From the NCBI GenBank assembly GCA_019916065.1, contig CM034238.1, forward strand, positions 33,489,176-33,553,175: 64,000 nt of DNA. The letters run 5' to 3'. Below, piece by piece: positions 23,293 through 36,519 of the stretch. This DNA is from Vitellaria paradoxa (Eukaryota; Streptophyta; Magnoliopsida; Ericales; Sapotaceae). Each line of letters opens with the position of its first letter. The first letter of the stretch is position 1. The notes under the pieces are model-generated. The model was not told the origin of the DNA. It made no database searches and saw only the letters and a list, made by a program, of their open reading frames with translations. A program made the translations under genes and the position numbers.

Positions 23293-24850
23293 TGTAGTTG
23301 GTTTGAAAATGGGGGGTAAGCTAAGCTGTCAAACTGCTTTTTTACATCACATAGAGGTTGGGATTCCACATAAGAAGTGCCAATTATGCATGGAGTAGAA
23401 AAAAAAAAAAAAAAGGAAAAAAGAACTAAAAGAACCATGTGGAATTCAGCATATATACATGTCTCATTATATTAAAATCTTGCCGACATGAACAGACTAA
23501 AAGAAAATTAAGATTAGGAATTAGAGCTTTGACTACAATGAATCTGTATGTAGAACTAGAATTTTAGATTGACTAATAAATAATGTGGGAATAGTGAATG
23601 GGGATATTCCACTTCTTGGACCGCACTACTGACCTTCACATGCATGGTACTTATTCCTCTTTTTAGTGGGAATTCCGGCAGATTACCCAATGGGGTTGAG
23701 ACGTGTGGCTGGCTGCAGATTCCCATGCATATTGCAACTGTGAAAAATTCTGAAAATCTAGTTTAAGAACATTAATCAAACCTAATGAAGAAATGTGGGA
23801 AGGAAAAAGCTTGGTCTAAGGGTGTTGTCTCCCATGTTATGAGCAAAATTTGTTTGTTTGTTTATTTTTTTCTCTTGACTAACTACCTCTCTTATCCTTA
23901 TGTCATACTAATTACATCCCGGGTGTTGCTGCGTGTTTTAAGACATTAATTAATTTATTTAAGAGATAATTTCAAATATTTCTTATATCAAAAATGTAAT
24001 TTATTATAGACTTATCAAAAAATTAAAAATAATAAAATAAAAATAAAACACACAAAAAATAAAAAAAATAAAAATTGAAAACAAATAGAACACGTGTTAT
24101 TACTATAATTACCAGATGTACAAACTTTTTACGCTCTATATGTATAAACTAGGTGCTACACTTTGTGTTTTAATGTATAATAGAGATATAATTGTCTTCT
24201 GAGGAAGGAAAATCTCTTTTATTTTCTTAATTACAATTGGGTGGTTGGTATGTTGCCCCATATCCACCCTTCTTCCTCTCCTTCCTTAAAGATAAAAGAA
24301 TGTATTGTAGCAATTCGATCTCATCTTTAAGACTTGGGTATATGTTATCATGTTTCCAAAGTCTCTTTGTTTCATTTTTATGCATAAATTTCACATACTA
24401 TAGTTTAAAATAATATGTTAAATTGTAATTAATTTTTTAACTTCTACTATTTTACAAATCCAATTATAATTTAACATATGATTTTTTTATAAATTATTTT
24501 TTACAAAAAATATTTTTATCTTTGAATTAAATGTACGTATGAAAATTTTTGTTAAGTTGGATTAAATATATGTATAGATGTATTGATCTAAGTTGGATGC
24601 TTCATAAATTATTATCATGTAAATTAGTTAACTATTTTTTAATCTATGTTGTTTACATTAATTATAATTCCTAAGTAAATAAAGAGTAAATAAGATAATA
24701 ATACAAAATATATAATTAAGTGATAATGATTATAGCACCCGATATTTTATTTTGGTTATTTATTTGATAATTGGGCCAATTAAATAGTTGGAGCCGAGGT
24801 TTGGATGTATTTGTTGGGTTTATTTTATTTTTTCTACGGGTTTTTGGAGG
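23290..24850. other. Intergenic AT-rich DNA, no gene seen
   Basis: Poly-A and poly-T runs and short AT-rich words only. Confidence 0.6.
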
Positions 24851-25017
24851 CCGGTCACTATTTATGAACTTATAAAGATTTAAGTCATACCCAAAAATCT
24901 TATTTGTGAATAAGTCACACTTGCAACAAAAAGACCAAAAAGGATATCACGCGTTTTTCACTACATTTCAAAACTGCCAGTTTTATCCGAAAATAGTGCA
25001 CACTTTACTCATAACTT

Positions 25018-25175
25018 CCGTGACTTTCCATCTTCTTTATAAAGCAAGTAAAACTGATTTTTGGAAACAAAATCAAAACTGTTTGAGAAAAATTTAATTC
25101 CGCGACTTTTCATCTTCTTTACAAAATAAGCAAAACTGATTTTTGGAAACAAAATCAAACTATTAAGAAAAACAG
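25018..25175. repeat. 82-bp tandem duplication beside the satellite
   Basis: Copies of CTTCTTTA-AAA-AAGTAAAACTG followed by ATTTTTGGAAACAAAATC start at about 25018 and 25100. Confidence 0.8.
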
Positions 25176-25336
25176 TACCACATAATAAAACAATACCGCA
25201 TAAAAAATAATACCACATAATAAAACATTATCGCATAAAAACAGTACCGCATAAAAACAGTACCACATAATAAAACAGTACCACATAATAAAACAGTACC
25301 GTATAAAAAAACAGTACCTCATTAAAACAGCATCAT
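25160..25336. repeat. Short-period array of ACAGTACCGCATAA units
   Basis: About nine degenerate units of 16-21 bp (ACAGTACCRCATAATAAA and ACAGTACCGCATAAAA forms) lie head to tail. The core ACAGTACCGCA is the same word found inverted in the adjoining 146-bp array. Confidence 0.85.
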
Positions 25337-26880
25337 TCTTTGCATGATATAGTCATGCGGTACTGTTTTTGAACGAGCATGCATCCTAAAAAAAACAGTA
25401 CCGCAGACATGTGGTACTGTCACACATGCGGTACTGTCGGTCATTCGTTTGATATGTGAACTATTTTTGTGTTTACATGTGATGTTTGCATGATAGAGTC
25501 GTGCGGTACTGTTTTTGAACGAGCATGCATCCTAAAAAAAACAGTACCGCAGACATGTGGTACTGTCACACATGCGGTACTGTCGGTCATTCGTTTGATA
25601 TGTGAACTATTTTTGTGTTTACATATGATATTTGCATGATAGAGTCGTGCGGTACTGTTTTTGAACGAGCATGCATCCTAAAAAAAACAGTACCGCAGAC
25701 ATGTGGTACTGTCACACATGCGGTACTGTCGGTTATTGGTTTGATATGTGAACTATTTTTGTGTTTACATGTGATGTTTGCATGATAGAGTTGTGCGGTA
25801 CTGTTTTTGAACGAGCATGCATCCTAAAAAAAACAGTACCGCAGATATGTGGTACTGTCACACATGCGGTACTGTCGGTTATTCGTTTGATATGTGAACT
25901 ATTTTTGTGTTTACATATGATGTTTGCATGATAGAGTCGTGCGGTACTGTTTTTGAACGAGCATGCATCCTAAAAAAAACAGTACCGCAGACTGTGGTAC
26001 TGTCACACATGCGGTACTGTCGGTTATTCATTTGATATGTGAACTATTTTTGTGTTTACATGTGATGTTTGCATGATATAGTCATGCGGTACTATTTTTG
26101 AACGAGCATGCATCCTAAAAAAAACAGTACCGCAGACATGTGGTACTGTCACACATGCGGTACTGTCGGTTATTCGTTTGATATGTGAACTATTTTTGTG
26201 TTTACATATGATGTTTGCATGATAGAGTCGTGCGGTACTGTTTTTGAACGAGCATGCATCCTAAAAAAAACAGTACCGCAGACTGTGGTACTGTCACACA
26301 TGCGGTACTGTCGGTTATTCGTTTGATATGTGAACTATTTTTGTGTTTACATGTGATGTTTGCATGATATAGTCATGCGGTACTATTTTTGAACGAGCAT
26401 GCATCCTAAAAAAAATAGTACCGCAGACATGTGGTACTGCGGTACTGTCGGTTATTCGTTTGATATGTGAACTATTTTTGTGTTTACATGTGATGTTTGC
26501 ATGATAGAGTCATGCGGTACTGTTTTTGAACGAGCTTGCATCCTAAAAAAAACAGTACCGCAGACACATGCGGTACTGTCACACATGCGGTACTGTCGGT
26601 CATTCGTTTGATATGTGAACTATTTTTGTGTTTACATGTGATGTTTGCATGATAGAGTCGTGCGGTACTGTTTTTGAATGAGCATGCATCCTAAAAAAAA
26701 CAGTACCGCAGACATGTGATACTGTCATACATGCGGTACTGTCGATTATTCGTTTGATATGTGAATTATTTTTTGTATTTACATATGATGTTTGTATGAT
26801 AGAGTCATGCGGTACTGTTTTTGAACACGGTACTGTTTTTGAACGAGCATGCATCCTAAAAAAAACAGTACCGCAGTCAT
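25337..26880. repeat. 146-bp hairpin-forming tandem array, about 10.5 copies
   Basis: Unit starts marked by GATGTTTGCATGATAGAGTC fall at 25481, 25627, 25773, 25919, 26064, 26210, 26355, 26492, 26640 and 26787, after a first partial unit at 25337. Spacing is 145-148 except one 137-bp unit. Each unit holds GCGGTACTGTTTTT, a spacer with GAGCATGCATCC, then AAAAACAGTACCGC. This is an inverted repeat with a stem of about 14 bp. Further GTGGTACTGT and GCGGTACTGT words follow. Units differ by few bases, so the array is young or homogenised. Confidence 0.95.
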
Positions 26881-27290
26881 GTGTTTAAATATGTAATCCA
26901 AATCTGTATATATTCATTCGATCGACGTTAATCTCACAACACAAACTCGCGTAATCCGTGTGTATTCCTTCGTATATAATCCTTTAACAGATTTTTATCT
27001 CACTATATGTTCACGCAATTGATAAGGAATGAAACAAAAACGGAAAACGTGATTTTCGGTTCCATAATTTTCGGCAACTACATCTCAGTTAATTATAGAA
27101 AAATGGCATTTAAGTCATATTATAAATTATATTCAAAACAAACTCGTGGGACCCACTCAAAAGTATGACTTAAATACAAAACTTTTCACATTAATGTGAC
27201 TTAAAAGTAATACTTTTTTTTGAGTGTGACTAATAATTTTAAAAGATTACCAAGTATGACTTGGATACAATTTTCCGTTTATTATTCATT
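26881..27290. other. Right flank of array with AGTATGACTTAAAT repeats
   Basis: AAGTATGACTTAAATAC, ATGTGACTTAAAAG and AAGTATGACTTGGATAC occur at 27157-27270. The left flank near 24880 carries the inverse (ATTTAAGTCATACCC, AAGTCACACTT). These may be the inverted ends of one element that contains the array. Confidence 0.45.
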
Positions 27291-29640
27291 GGGTCCGGTT
27301 AAATCGGATTTAGTTTTAATTTCTAGAGCTACATTTATCAATTTATTTATTTTTAAAAATATTAATTACAAATTTAAACAAAAATTTAAAATATTATAAA
27401 AATAAATAATTTAGTATAAAATAAATATTTTTAATAAACTTTGATTTTAAAAAATTAATTTTATGATAAAATATAAATAAAATAATATATAACTTTGTAA
27501 AATATGTAAAATAAAATTATTTTTTAATTTTTTCGAAGTTTAGGCTGCGACACTCAATTCCAAGTCCAACGAGAGTAACTAGACATGTTTGAAAAATTTT
27601 GTAAATTAGAAAAAATCTTTTCGGGTCAAGTCAAGTCTATTAGATTCAATCTCAGTTTAAGAAGAAAAAAAAAAGTTAAATTTTTTATAGTTAACTACAG
27701 ACTACCTGCTAAAATTTCTTTTGAGAAGGAAAAAATGTTAAAATTTTGATAGCTAAATTTTTATTTATGTTAATTTAACATTTTTGTTTTTTATGATTTA
27801 AAAAAATTTTAAATATAAGATTATAAATTTCATCATTTCAAAAAAAATTAAAAATTTTAATACCCAAAGATAAATTTCTTCATTTTAAAAAAGGTTAAAA
27901 AATTTAACACTCAAAAAATTTTTTAATACTCAAAAACTAAAAAATTGCGAGATTTTTTAGGCAGAACCTCTTTTTGGCATATTCGTAGTCTAATTATTTT
28001 TATTTTTTATTTTTATTTTTATTTTTTATTTTTTATTTTATGTGTTTTATGTTTTGAAAGTCCAAAAATAAAGAAAAGAGAAAACATATTTTGTTTGACA
28101 TTTTTTATTTTTTACATTTTGAGATTTTTCTTATTTTAATTTGAAAATGTTCAAAATGACTTTTTGCCATAAAATGCATATAAACCCACTTTTTCGCTTT
28201 TAAAATGATTTTGAAAACATAAAAGACCAAATATATTTTGAGCCGTTTTTCTTATTTTCAAAATTACAAAATGAAAAAATGGGTTTAAAATTGATGTATC
28301 AATTCTATTGTTTTTCTGTATATATATATATCTGTCTATATTTTCTGTTTTTTATTTTATGTTCTTTTTTTGTTTTTAAATGGAAACTAAAACTTTATTT
28401 GGAAATGTAATTTTGTTTACATTATTTAATTTTTTGTTTTAACAAAATATTTAATTTTATTAATTTTTAAAAACTTATTTGAATTTAATAAAATATATTT
28501 TATATTGATGTAATTTAGTTTAATTTATTAGATTAATTAAATTAAATTAATCAATTAAATTATTATTAAAAAGCATTTAATTCAATCAATATAAAATATA
28601 TTAAATTATAATTTAATTATTTTATTTTTTAAAAACAATTGAATAAAATATAATTATTAATAGTATTTAATTCATTAAATATATATTATATTAATTACAA
28701 TTTAATTTTATTATTTATTAAAAATAATTGAAAAATATATTTAATCATAATTTAAAAATAATTTATATTTATAATATTTATTAAGAATAATTTAATATTA
28801 ATTAAATTCAATTAGTAATTAAATTAAATTATTTATTAGATTAATTAATTAATTTATAATTTATTAAAAATAATTTGTTAAAATATATTTTATATTAATG
28901 AAATTAAATTAATTATTACATTAAGTAAAATTAATTAAATTAATTAAATTGTTAAATTTAAATTAAGTTAATTAATCTATTATTATTATTTATTATAAAT
29001 AATTTAATAAATTATGTTTCGTATTAATTAAATTAATTATATGAAATTGATTATTAAATTAATAAATGATTTTATTAAATTTATTATTTATTAAAAATAA
29101 TTTAAAAATATATTTTATATTAACTAAATTAAATAATTTAATGAAATTATTTATTAAATTAATTAATTAATTAATTTAATTAATTAATTAATTAATTAAT
29201 TTAATTAATTAATTAATTAAATTAAAATATTTATTAAAAAATTATAATATTAATTAAAATATTTATTTTGGTTTAATTTAATTATTTATTTTAAATAATT
29301 TTGACTAAATAAAATATTTGAATAAAATAATTTATTTTAATATGATATAACAGAACTAAATAACGTTTTAAAATTAAAAAAGTGTCTGCAATGAGAAAAA
29401 AAAAAGTTAGCACAGTTTTTTTATTTTTGTCTTTTTGTTTAAGTTTTTATTTTTTTTGAAAATAAAAAAATATAAACAAATTTTACAAAAATATTTTCGT
29501 TACAAAATTAGAAAAATATAAACGAAAAAACAAGAAATAAAAAAAATTGCCATACGGGGGCTAAATTACAATTAAAAAAAAAATATAACAAATGGAATAG
29601 ACCGGCACAATTATCTCTACGTAGGAGTCGAGAATAATCG
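27291..29640. other. Extreme AT-rich low-complexity DNA
   Basis: From about 28430 to 29340 the sequence is almost only A and T, built from ATTAATTAA, TTTATTAAA and AAATAATTT words, with a (TTAA)n core at 29157-29221. No gene is present. It resembles a matrix-attachment or decayed-repeat region. Confidence 0.7.
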
Positions 29641-29688
29641 GCCTAACTACAGGGTTCTCGGCTTCACTACTGACTCACTGAGTACTTA

Positions 29689-29700
29689 TTAGGGTTTATC
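29689..29700 (+). promoter_or_regulatory. Telo-box upstream of the PPR gene
   Basis: TTAGGGTTTATC lies about 55 bases before the ATG. AGGGTTTA motifs are common close to the start of plant genes for organelle biogenesis and translation. Confidence 0.5.
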
Positions 29701-29751
29701 ATCTTTTCCCTTCTTCAAGTTGTGAGGGTTTTGTTTGGCTCTGGTGATAAA

Positions 29752-31764
29752 ATGTCCTCTCTCATGGCGATTCGTCGACCACGGGTCTCCATTTTCGTTT
29801 CTTCATTCAAGGTAAGTTCTTTACGCTCTTCTCAGTTCATTTTCAACCCCATAAATGAATCTTTAGCTCGCCAAGCTTCTTTCTCTCTCTGCCTCCCTCA
29901 CAAAACCCTAACCACTTCGTCTGCTGTACCAAACGAGTTCCAGAACCCCCCACAACCGTCCGATCCTCATAGCGTTTTCCCTCAAGACGAGAGCTCTGCT
30001 CAACGTGGAGCTACAAATCCTAATCTGTGGAACACCCCAAATCAGAGCTACCCTCAACATGGAAACCTTAATCGGTGGAATACTCCAAATCCAAACTACC
30101 CTCAAACCCAAACCCCTAATCAGTTTAATTATCCCAGTGGAGGAAACCTTAGTCAGGGTCCGGGATATTCCCCGCGTGGAAGCTCTAGTTATCAAAATCA
30201 GAGCTATCCTCCGCGAGAAAATCATAGTCAGGATCTAAATTATCAACCTCCGGGGAATGTTCAGTGGAATTATCAAAATCAGGGTGCCCCCCAACGTGAA
30301 TACCCCAATTCAACTCAAAACTATCCACGTTATGGTGTGAATCAGTTCAACAGTCAGAATCAGTTTTACCCACAACAGGGAAATACTCAGAATTATCCAC
30401 AACACAGTGTGAATCAGTTCAGTAGTCAGAATCAAGCTTACCCATCACAAGGAGGAAATGTGCAGAACTATCCAAAACGCAGTGTGAATCAGTTCAATAG
30501 TCGGAATCAAGCTTACCCACAAGGTATAAGCTCTAATCAGTGGGCCCCACAGGACCAGGCTCACCCAGGAAACACTAATCAACTAAACAGTCATACCCAA
30601 AATCAAGGGCAGGTTGTGATCAGTCATGCCTCCAGTGGCCCACCTGCAAATGTTGATATAATGAGTTTGTGCCGAGATGGCAAGGTCAAAGAAGTTATTG
30701 AATTGATAGAACAAGGGGTATATGTGAATGCTCAATGCTTCGAGGCATTGTTTGGTTTATGTGCAAAATCAAAGGTACTTGAGGATGCAAAGAAAGTACA
30801 TGATTACTTTCTCCGTTCAACTTGCAGGGGTGATCTCCAATTGAATAATAAGGTGATTGAGATGTACTCAAAATGTGGAAGTATGATTGATGCACGGAGA
30901 GTTTTTGATCATATGCCTGAGAGGAATATGGATTCTTGGCATTTGATGATTAACGGTTATGGAGCAAATGGTTTGGGCGATGATGGGTTGGACTTGTATG
31001 AACAAATGAAGAAGTTGGGATTGCAACCTAATGAACAAACTTTTCTCGCTGTTTTATCTGCTTGTGCAGGTGCTGAAGCTGTGGATGAAGGGTTTATACA
31101 TTTTGAGTCTATGAAGACTGAGTATGGAATGGTTCCTAGGATTGAACATTATATGGGGCTTCTAGATGTTCTTGGACATTCTGGGCATGTAATTGAGGCT
31201 GAGGAGTTTATTGAAAACTTGCCATTTGAACCCACAGCAGCAATCTGGGAGGCATTGAGGAATTATGCTCGGATTCATGGCGATATTGATCTTGAAGACC
31301 GTGCAGAGGAGTTAATGGTTGGACTTGATCCTTCGAAGGCAGTTGCTAAGAAGATACCTACCCCATTGCCGAAGAAGCAGTCTACAATCAACATGCTTGA
31401 GGGTAAGAACAGGATAAGTGAGCTCCGAAACCCAACTCTTTACAGGGATGATGAAAAGTTGAAGGCAGCAAAGAAGGAACAAGGTTATGTCCCTGACACA
31501 AGATATGTTCTTCATGACATTGACCAAGAGGCTAAAGAGCAGGCTTTGCTCTATCACAGTGAACGTTTGGCAATTGCATATGGTTTGATTAGTACTCCAG
31601 CAAGGACACCTCTAAGGATCATTAAGAATCTCCGTATTTGTGGTGACTGTCACAATGCCATTAAGATCATGTCCAAGATTGTTGGCAGGGAATTGATTGT
31701 TAGGGACAACAAACGGTTTCATCATTTCAAGGATGGCAAATGCTCTTGTGGTGATTACTGGTGA
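29752..31764 (+). CDS. DYW2: DYW-type PPR protein, DYW2 / At2g15690-like
   Basis: It encodes 670 residues without an intron. It begins [13 protein letters not shown], which matches the start of Arabidopsis At2g15690 as I recall it; the Arg/Ser-rich N-terminus fits organelle import. Residues about 50-285 are Asn/Gln/Pro/Tyr-rich with repeats such as NQFNSQNQ and YPQHGN. A short PPR block follows ([44 protein letters not shown]). Then come E/E+ sequence and a complete DYW domain with HSE (602-604), CGDC (630-633) and CSCGDYW at the end, the zinc and deaminase residues. In Arabidopsis this protein supplies a DYW domain to E+ editing factors with NUWA for C-to-U RNA editing in mitochondria and plastids. 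A reading from GTG at 29722 lacks an ATG, so 29752 is chosen. Confidence 0.93.
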   Translation: MSSLMAIRRPRVSIFVSSFKVSSLRSSQFIFNPINESLARQASFSLCLPHKTLTTSSAVPNEFQNPPQPSDPHSVFPQDESSAQRGATNPNLWNTPNQSYPQHGNLNRWNTPNPNYPQTQTPNQFNYPSGGNLSQGPGYSPRGSSSYQNQSYPPRENHSQDLNYQPPGNVQWNYQNQGAPQREYPNSTQNYPRYGVNQFNSQNQFYPQQGNTQNYPQHSVNQFSSQNQAYPSQGGNVQNYPKRSVNQFNSRNQAYPQGISSNQWAPQDQAHPGNTNQLNSHTQNQGQVVISHASSGPPANVDIMSLCRDGKVKEVIELIEQGVYVNAQCFEALFGLCAKSKVLEDAKKVHDYFLRSTCRGDLQLNNKVIEMYSKCGSMIDARRVFDHMPERNMDSWHLMINGYGANGLGDDGLDLYEQMKKLGLQPNEQTFLAVLSACAGAEAVDEGFIHFESMKTEYGMVPRIEHYMGLLDVLGHSGHVIEAEEFIENLPFEPTAAIWEALRNYARIHGDIDLEDRAEELMVGLDPSKAVAKKIPTPLPKKQSTINMLEGKNRISELRNPTLYRDDEKLKAAKKEQGYVPDTRYVLHDIDQEAKEQALLYHSERLAIAYGLISTPARTPLRIIKNLRICGDCHNAIKIMSKIVGRELIVRDNKRFHHFKDGKCSCGDYW

Positions 31765-33990
31765 AGTTACTATCATTTGAACTTTTGATACCGGCCCAAT
31801 GATACTGTCTTCTCATTATTAGCTTAGTTTGTCAAGTGCCAACTTTCAGTCTATTTGGGTGCTCTGGGTGCAAAACATTGGTATGAGTCAGAAATTAAAA
31901 TATCTTATCCAGCATATTGTATCAAGGTCTTGGTCTGGCGCTGAATCCAATTATTCATTAGAGATGTCCATTCGCTATTGTATCATATGGTTTATTTATC
32001 ACATGTTGCTTCTCATAATTTTTTTGCTGCATCTGAGTTATTAATCATAATACTTAATACGTTTTCCATGTTTTACTTATTCTCCTTTTATATGGATTGA
32101 AGTTTCTCTGGTGTTAAAATGATTGAGATTAATCAAAGTTTGATTGTGTGGTGGAAATTTGTAATTGGAATGCCTTGCCAGCTTCTTTTCTTCTTTAATA
32201 CCCCCTCTGCACATTCTGGCGAGGGGAAGACCAATAGGAATCAATTCTTTCCCAACTCGTTGAACGGAATCCCTTGGGCATGTCCAAGACTTAATTAGCT
32301 CAACTCCTTGAACGGAATCTCTCGGGTATGTCCAAGACTTATTAGTCCAATTACGCATCTGCTCAACCCCAAACCTGGCTGAATCTTGCCCCCCTAAGCT
32401 TTGATCAAGCACTGCAGCAGGTTCTTTCCGACTGCTAGCCCTGTCAGTCCCATTGATTACCACCTTCACTCCCTCGTTCTCTACCTACTTTCTACAGTTA
32501 TGATTTGGATTATATGACACTTTGGGTTGGTGCACCCTCCATGAAAGATCTGATCCTATTCTTCTGGTCATGATCATCTGCCTCCAGATCAAACTTCAAT
32601 GGAAGTCTAGCAAAGGTTCCCACCCTCTACTCTTGTTCACTCTCTGGTATGCTTACCCTAGACCTACCTTGAGGACTGAAAGTTCTGATCTCCAAGACCC
32701 AACTTCCACAAGCCCATAAACGAAATGAGAGCAGAGATAGCTCCCCACCCCCCCCCCCCCCCAAAAAAAAAAAAAAGCATTCTCCCAAGTTGAGCATTCC
32801 CCCCTCCACAAGTCGCCAGTTTGAGACACATCAGCTGAACCCCTCTCAATTCTTCCACAAAGAGGAGATAGATTTTTGAAAACAAATCCCATGCTTGATG
32901 ATTCTTGATGGTCGTCTGTGGTGATGTCAATACTGGCGAATCCTTCCTTGAGCACTATTCTTCCATGCAAAGCTCCTGAGCTCTCTCCGTGGTTGAAATC
33001 CTTTCTAATGGAATTATGCACGCCCCTTGAGAAAACCTTCCTCAAACCCCTGTTTGCACATCTACCGAGTTATAGTTTATGCATCACCATCTTCATTAGT
33101 GTTGCTTGGAAAGGTTTCTCCGTGTAAATTTGTGGAGATGGTCTAGGTAGTACTTAAATTTTCTCTCAATCATTCAATAGGCCTAATTCCTTTTCTTTTG
33201 TTAGAGAAAGATTTTGAGAAGGTATATAATATCACATTGTTGTGAAATTTACGACTTAAAAAATTGTATTTATAGGTCTACTGCAATTGAGCCAAACGTT
33301 GGGCATGTCGCTTGTTAAAAGTTCATTAAATTTGTTTAATAAGTTAAATGAACAGCTCAAATGCAGTTTTAAAGTTTGATAAATAAATAAGTTGAGCTTA
33401 AACAATGGTAAGCTCGTAACCTTGGCTTAATAAGACTTGTCAACAAGATTGCGCAAAACTTTCGGACAGTCTTATTGAAATGTTCTGCTCATGAAAGAAT
33501 TCAATTTAAATGCTTGAGCAAGTTTATTTATAACTCGTGAATAGTTTCATTTAAATATTCACGAATGAGCTAGTAGAAACTCTATTTTAATATTCTTGAA
33601 AGAAATGTTAAATAGTAATAGATTAAACTCGTTAATTTAATGTATGTTTGTTTGTTAAGTTAAAAAAGTATTTTATTTATTAAGCTTGTTCATAATAGGA
33701 CGTGAGTAGATTTAATAAAAAACTTGTAAACAGACTTGATAAAAACTTAAATACGTGTAATAAAAGTTTTTGAATAGGTTTGCTTGTTTTAATAAAGTCG
33801 AACTCAAGCTTGTTATGAACTAATAAGTTAAGCTCAAACGTAAGATTTTGAATTCGATAAAAACTTGACTTCAACTTGAACTCGCCAAAAATCTTAACAA
33901 CCTAACCTGAACACAACATTTCAAACTCAATTAAAGCTTGGCTTGAGTTCAAGCCCGCTAAAAATCTTTATAAACAATTTTGCTCTCCTC
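31765..33990. other. 3' UTR of the PPR gene, then intergenic DNA with gene-like debris
   Basis: After the PPR 3' end, 32180-33060 has higher GC and minus-strand open pieces (see separate entry). 33280-33970 is a block of GAGTT/AAGCTC-type dispersed repeat like those at 16710 and 44740. Confidence 0.55.
32170..33050 (-). pseudogene. Unrecognised coding-like debris, minus strand
   Basis: Two open pieces (about 32080-32469 and 32653-33045) have more normal base composition than the flanks. The first repeats the words SWTYPRDSVQ and SWTCPRDSVQ because of a 48-bp tandem duplication (TTGAACGGAATC at 32260 and 32308). A C15-A14 homopolymer junction at 32748-32776 interrupts the second. I do not recognise the product; it may be retroelement remains. 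Confidence 0.3.
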
Positions 33991-33994
33991 TTCA

Positions 33995-33997
<3 letters not shown>

Positions 33998-34029
<32 letters not shown>
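33998..34029. repeat. (CT)n microsatellite
   Basis: It is 32 bases of CT. Confidence 0.95.
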
Positions 34030-34032
<3 letters not shown>

Positions 34033-35386
34033 CTCTTTTGGCACCATAGCGACCCAGTAGGCCTTCTAATTGTGGAGATCTCTTTTGATGCTAGCGCGTG
34101 GTGGCGGTGAACGTTGTTGAACCTCCTCCCTTCTATGCTAGTTCAGAGGACTGAATGATGATTCAAAATAGGGAAAGAGAACCCACCCCTACCTTTAAAC
34201 AACGTGTACCTTTGGTGGTGAGGAGTAGGATCGGAGGAGGATTAAAATTTGATATAGAATGGTTGTGGGACGACATTAATGGTCGAGAATTTGGAGTCTC
34301 CGTATCTGGACTTCCACTAATTTGCTCTGACCTGAGGGATCCTGAGACTTTTTTTTTTTTTTTCGGCGATCTGAAGAAAAGGGTTATGGGTTCTTTCTTA
34401 AAATAAATAAATAAATAAATAGAATTAAAAAAAAAAAAAAGATGTTATGGATGATTCTGAGAACTTTTCCTCCACTACTCTTGCCAAATTTCTTGAGGTG
34501 AGCTTTGTAGTTTCTTCCAAACCCATCAATCGAAGAAAGAATAGACCTGTGAAGCTGTGGGAAATCCGAATCTCTCTGCTGAAGAAAGAGTACTGTCTAC
34601 TGATCTTGTTCTCTTTCTGCTTGCAGCTGCTTTCGTTGTTGTAGTTCACAGTCATCGAAACCTTGTTTAATCGGAGTCATCGATTGGGCATCCATTTGAT
34701 ATTATTAAAAAATATGTGAATGAATTTGAATTATTAAATTTTAATAAAATGATCCAGATGTGATGTTTGGGGAGCAATGTCAGCTCTCCCGAGTCCCAAC
34801 CGGAGCTGCTGGCGATGAACATGGGTAAGGCTGGCAGGCGCATTTGCGGAGGCGAGGGGCAAGAGAGAGAAGTTGAAGAAGTGCTTAGAAAGAGACGGGA
34901 GGTGAAGAATTAGGGGAGGGTAAAACTGTTTTTTTTTTTTTTTTTAAATGTTAATTGCTCTGGCCGAAAAGATTTTAGCTCGGGCAGTAAGACTTGGCCT
35001 TATATTTACCTTAATACATTTGCATGGGAGTCTTTTCCTTCGTTATAATTTAGATTTAGTCGTTTTCCCTCCCTCATTTGTATTGATTTACATCTTCTAT
35101 TCTTAATTTCCACCTAAATCATTCAGGGATGGACAAAGCAGAAACTAGAAAAAAAAAAAAAAAAAAGAAAAAATGTTGAAGAACGCTCATAAAGCTCAGT
35201 AATAATATTTATCATCTTTATTTATACGCTGCGAGTACATTACACTGGGCGTTTGATCATCTTCTTCCCAGTATTAGAATTGTTAACCAGCTATATCAAG
35301 AGAGTAACAAATCAATATTTCGAAACAAAAGCAGCTAGGGGTTAAGCTTTCTTAGTGTCGGAAGTCTTGATCTTCCAAGACAAATC
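34030..35386. other. Intergenic DNA, no certain gene
   Basis: The segment 34060-34660 has mixed composition with T- and A-runs, and 34760-34880 is GC-richer. Open frames there are short and not recognisable. Confidence 0.45.
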
Positions 35387-35950
35387 CTAACAAAGCTTCA
35401 TGGTGCGAGTCATCATCGTCATGAACTCATCCATGTCAATCACCCCATCTCCATTTGCATCCAGAGCTCTAACCATTTTTCGGCAGTCTCCTAAGCTCGA
35501 CTTCTCCCCCAGCCTCTTCATCAACTCGAACAATTCCTCCGGGCTTATCTTCCCATCGCCATTGGAATCAAACGTCCGAAAAGCACTCTGTATGTCCGCC
35601 GTCTTCACCCCGCCTTCCTTCTTGTTCACTTCCAAGAACTCCTTAAAGTCAATGAATCCATCACCGTCCAAGTCGGCCGCCTCGAACATCTTGGGCACTT
35701 CTTTGATCGAGTTCTCTCGTCCAAGAGCTCTCAGTATGGCCTTGTATTCCTCCGGAGAGATCTTCCCGTCTTTGTTGGAATCAAATTTGTTGAAAACTTG
35801 CCTCATCTCTTCCCTTTTCGGCTGGTAAGAAGGCAAAAAACTGGCGCTCTGTCCCTTCTCCTGCTGGAAGGAAAACATCCGACTCGGTTTCCTCAAGAAG
35901 TTCCTCTTTGAAAGATTGTATTGGAATTCAAGAAAACTCAACTTGGACAT
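35387..35950 (-). CDS. Calmodulin-like protein with four EF-hands
   Basis: It encodes 187 residues without an intron. It starts MSKLSFLEFQYNLSKRNFLR, a basic leader seen in one group of plant CML proteins. Four EF-hand loops follow: DSNKDGKISPEE (57-68), DLDGDGFIDFKE (93-104), DSNGDGKISPEE (128-139) and DANGDGVIDMDE (164-175). All have Asp at positions 1, 3 and 5 and Glu at 12, so all four should bind calcium. It is a calcium sensor expected in cytosol or nucleus; targets are unknown. The open frame extends upstream through an (AT)n repeat giving a YIYIYI leader, which is rejected in favour of the Met at 35950. Cys is the last residue, but a lipid-anchor box is not evident. Confidence 0.93.
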   Translation of the reverse strand: MSKLSFLEFQYNLSKRNFLRKPSRMFSFQQEKGQSASFLPSYQPKREEMRQVFNKFDSNKDGKISPEEYKAILRALGRENSIKEVPKMFEAADLDGDGFIDFKEFLEVNKKEGGVKTADIQSAFRTFDSNGDGKISPEELFELMKRLGEKSSLGDCRKMVRALDANGDGVIDMDEFMTMMTRTMKLC

Positions 35951-35981
35951 TTTTTTTTTCCTGCTGCTTCGTTGAAAATGA

Positions 35982-36004
35982 GATATATATATATATATAT
36001 ATAT
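35982..36004. repeat. (AT)n microsatellite in CML 5' region
   Basis: It is 23 bases of AT, about 30 bases upstream of the CML start codon. Confidence 0.9.
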
Positions 36005-36293
36005 GTAGTAGCTCAACAGGAAAAAGGAATCCTAGATTATATATTCCTGGTCTTGTGAAGTGGTAAGACCCAAATAATGTCTATATGCCGTTTGAAGAAC
36101 AAATGTCGTAGATATTCTGATGACGAAGTTGGGAGGAGAGAAGAGCAGAGTCTACTTTAATTCCTTAACAGCTTGCACGCAACCATGGTATAAAAAAAAA
36201 TAAAGGAAAAGGGATTGCCGAGTCAGTGGATAAGATATGAATGAGAAACACAGGAAACGAATAAATTCCTCATTCTCTGCGCAAGCTACAAAC

Positions 36294-36315
36294 ATATATA
36301 TATATATATATATAT
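36294..36315. repeat. (TA)n microsatellite
   Basis: It is 22 bases of TA. Confidence 0.9.
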
Positions 36316-36519
36316 TCCCTCTAGGGGTTTCCTCGCACCATCTACAGAGATATTCGAGAATGATCTTTTATTTAAATTCAGAAAGTTCTCAAAGAAAGCA
36401 GGCATTCGAAGAGGGGTGGGGCGATTCCTTGATGTCTGGGTCCGAGCTTGAGTCACTCTAACCCACTTATTTTTGTATTTTTGAATTACTTTTGTAAGTT
36501 ATTTAGCAACTGATCTATT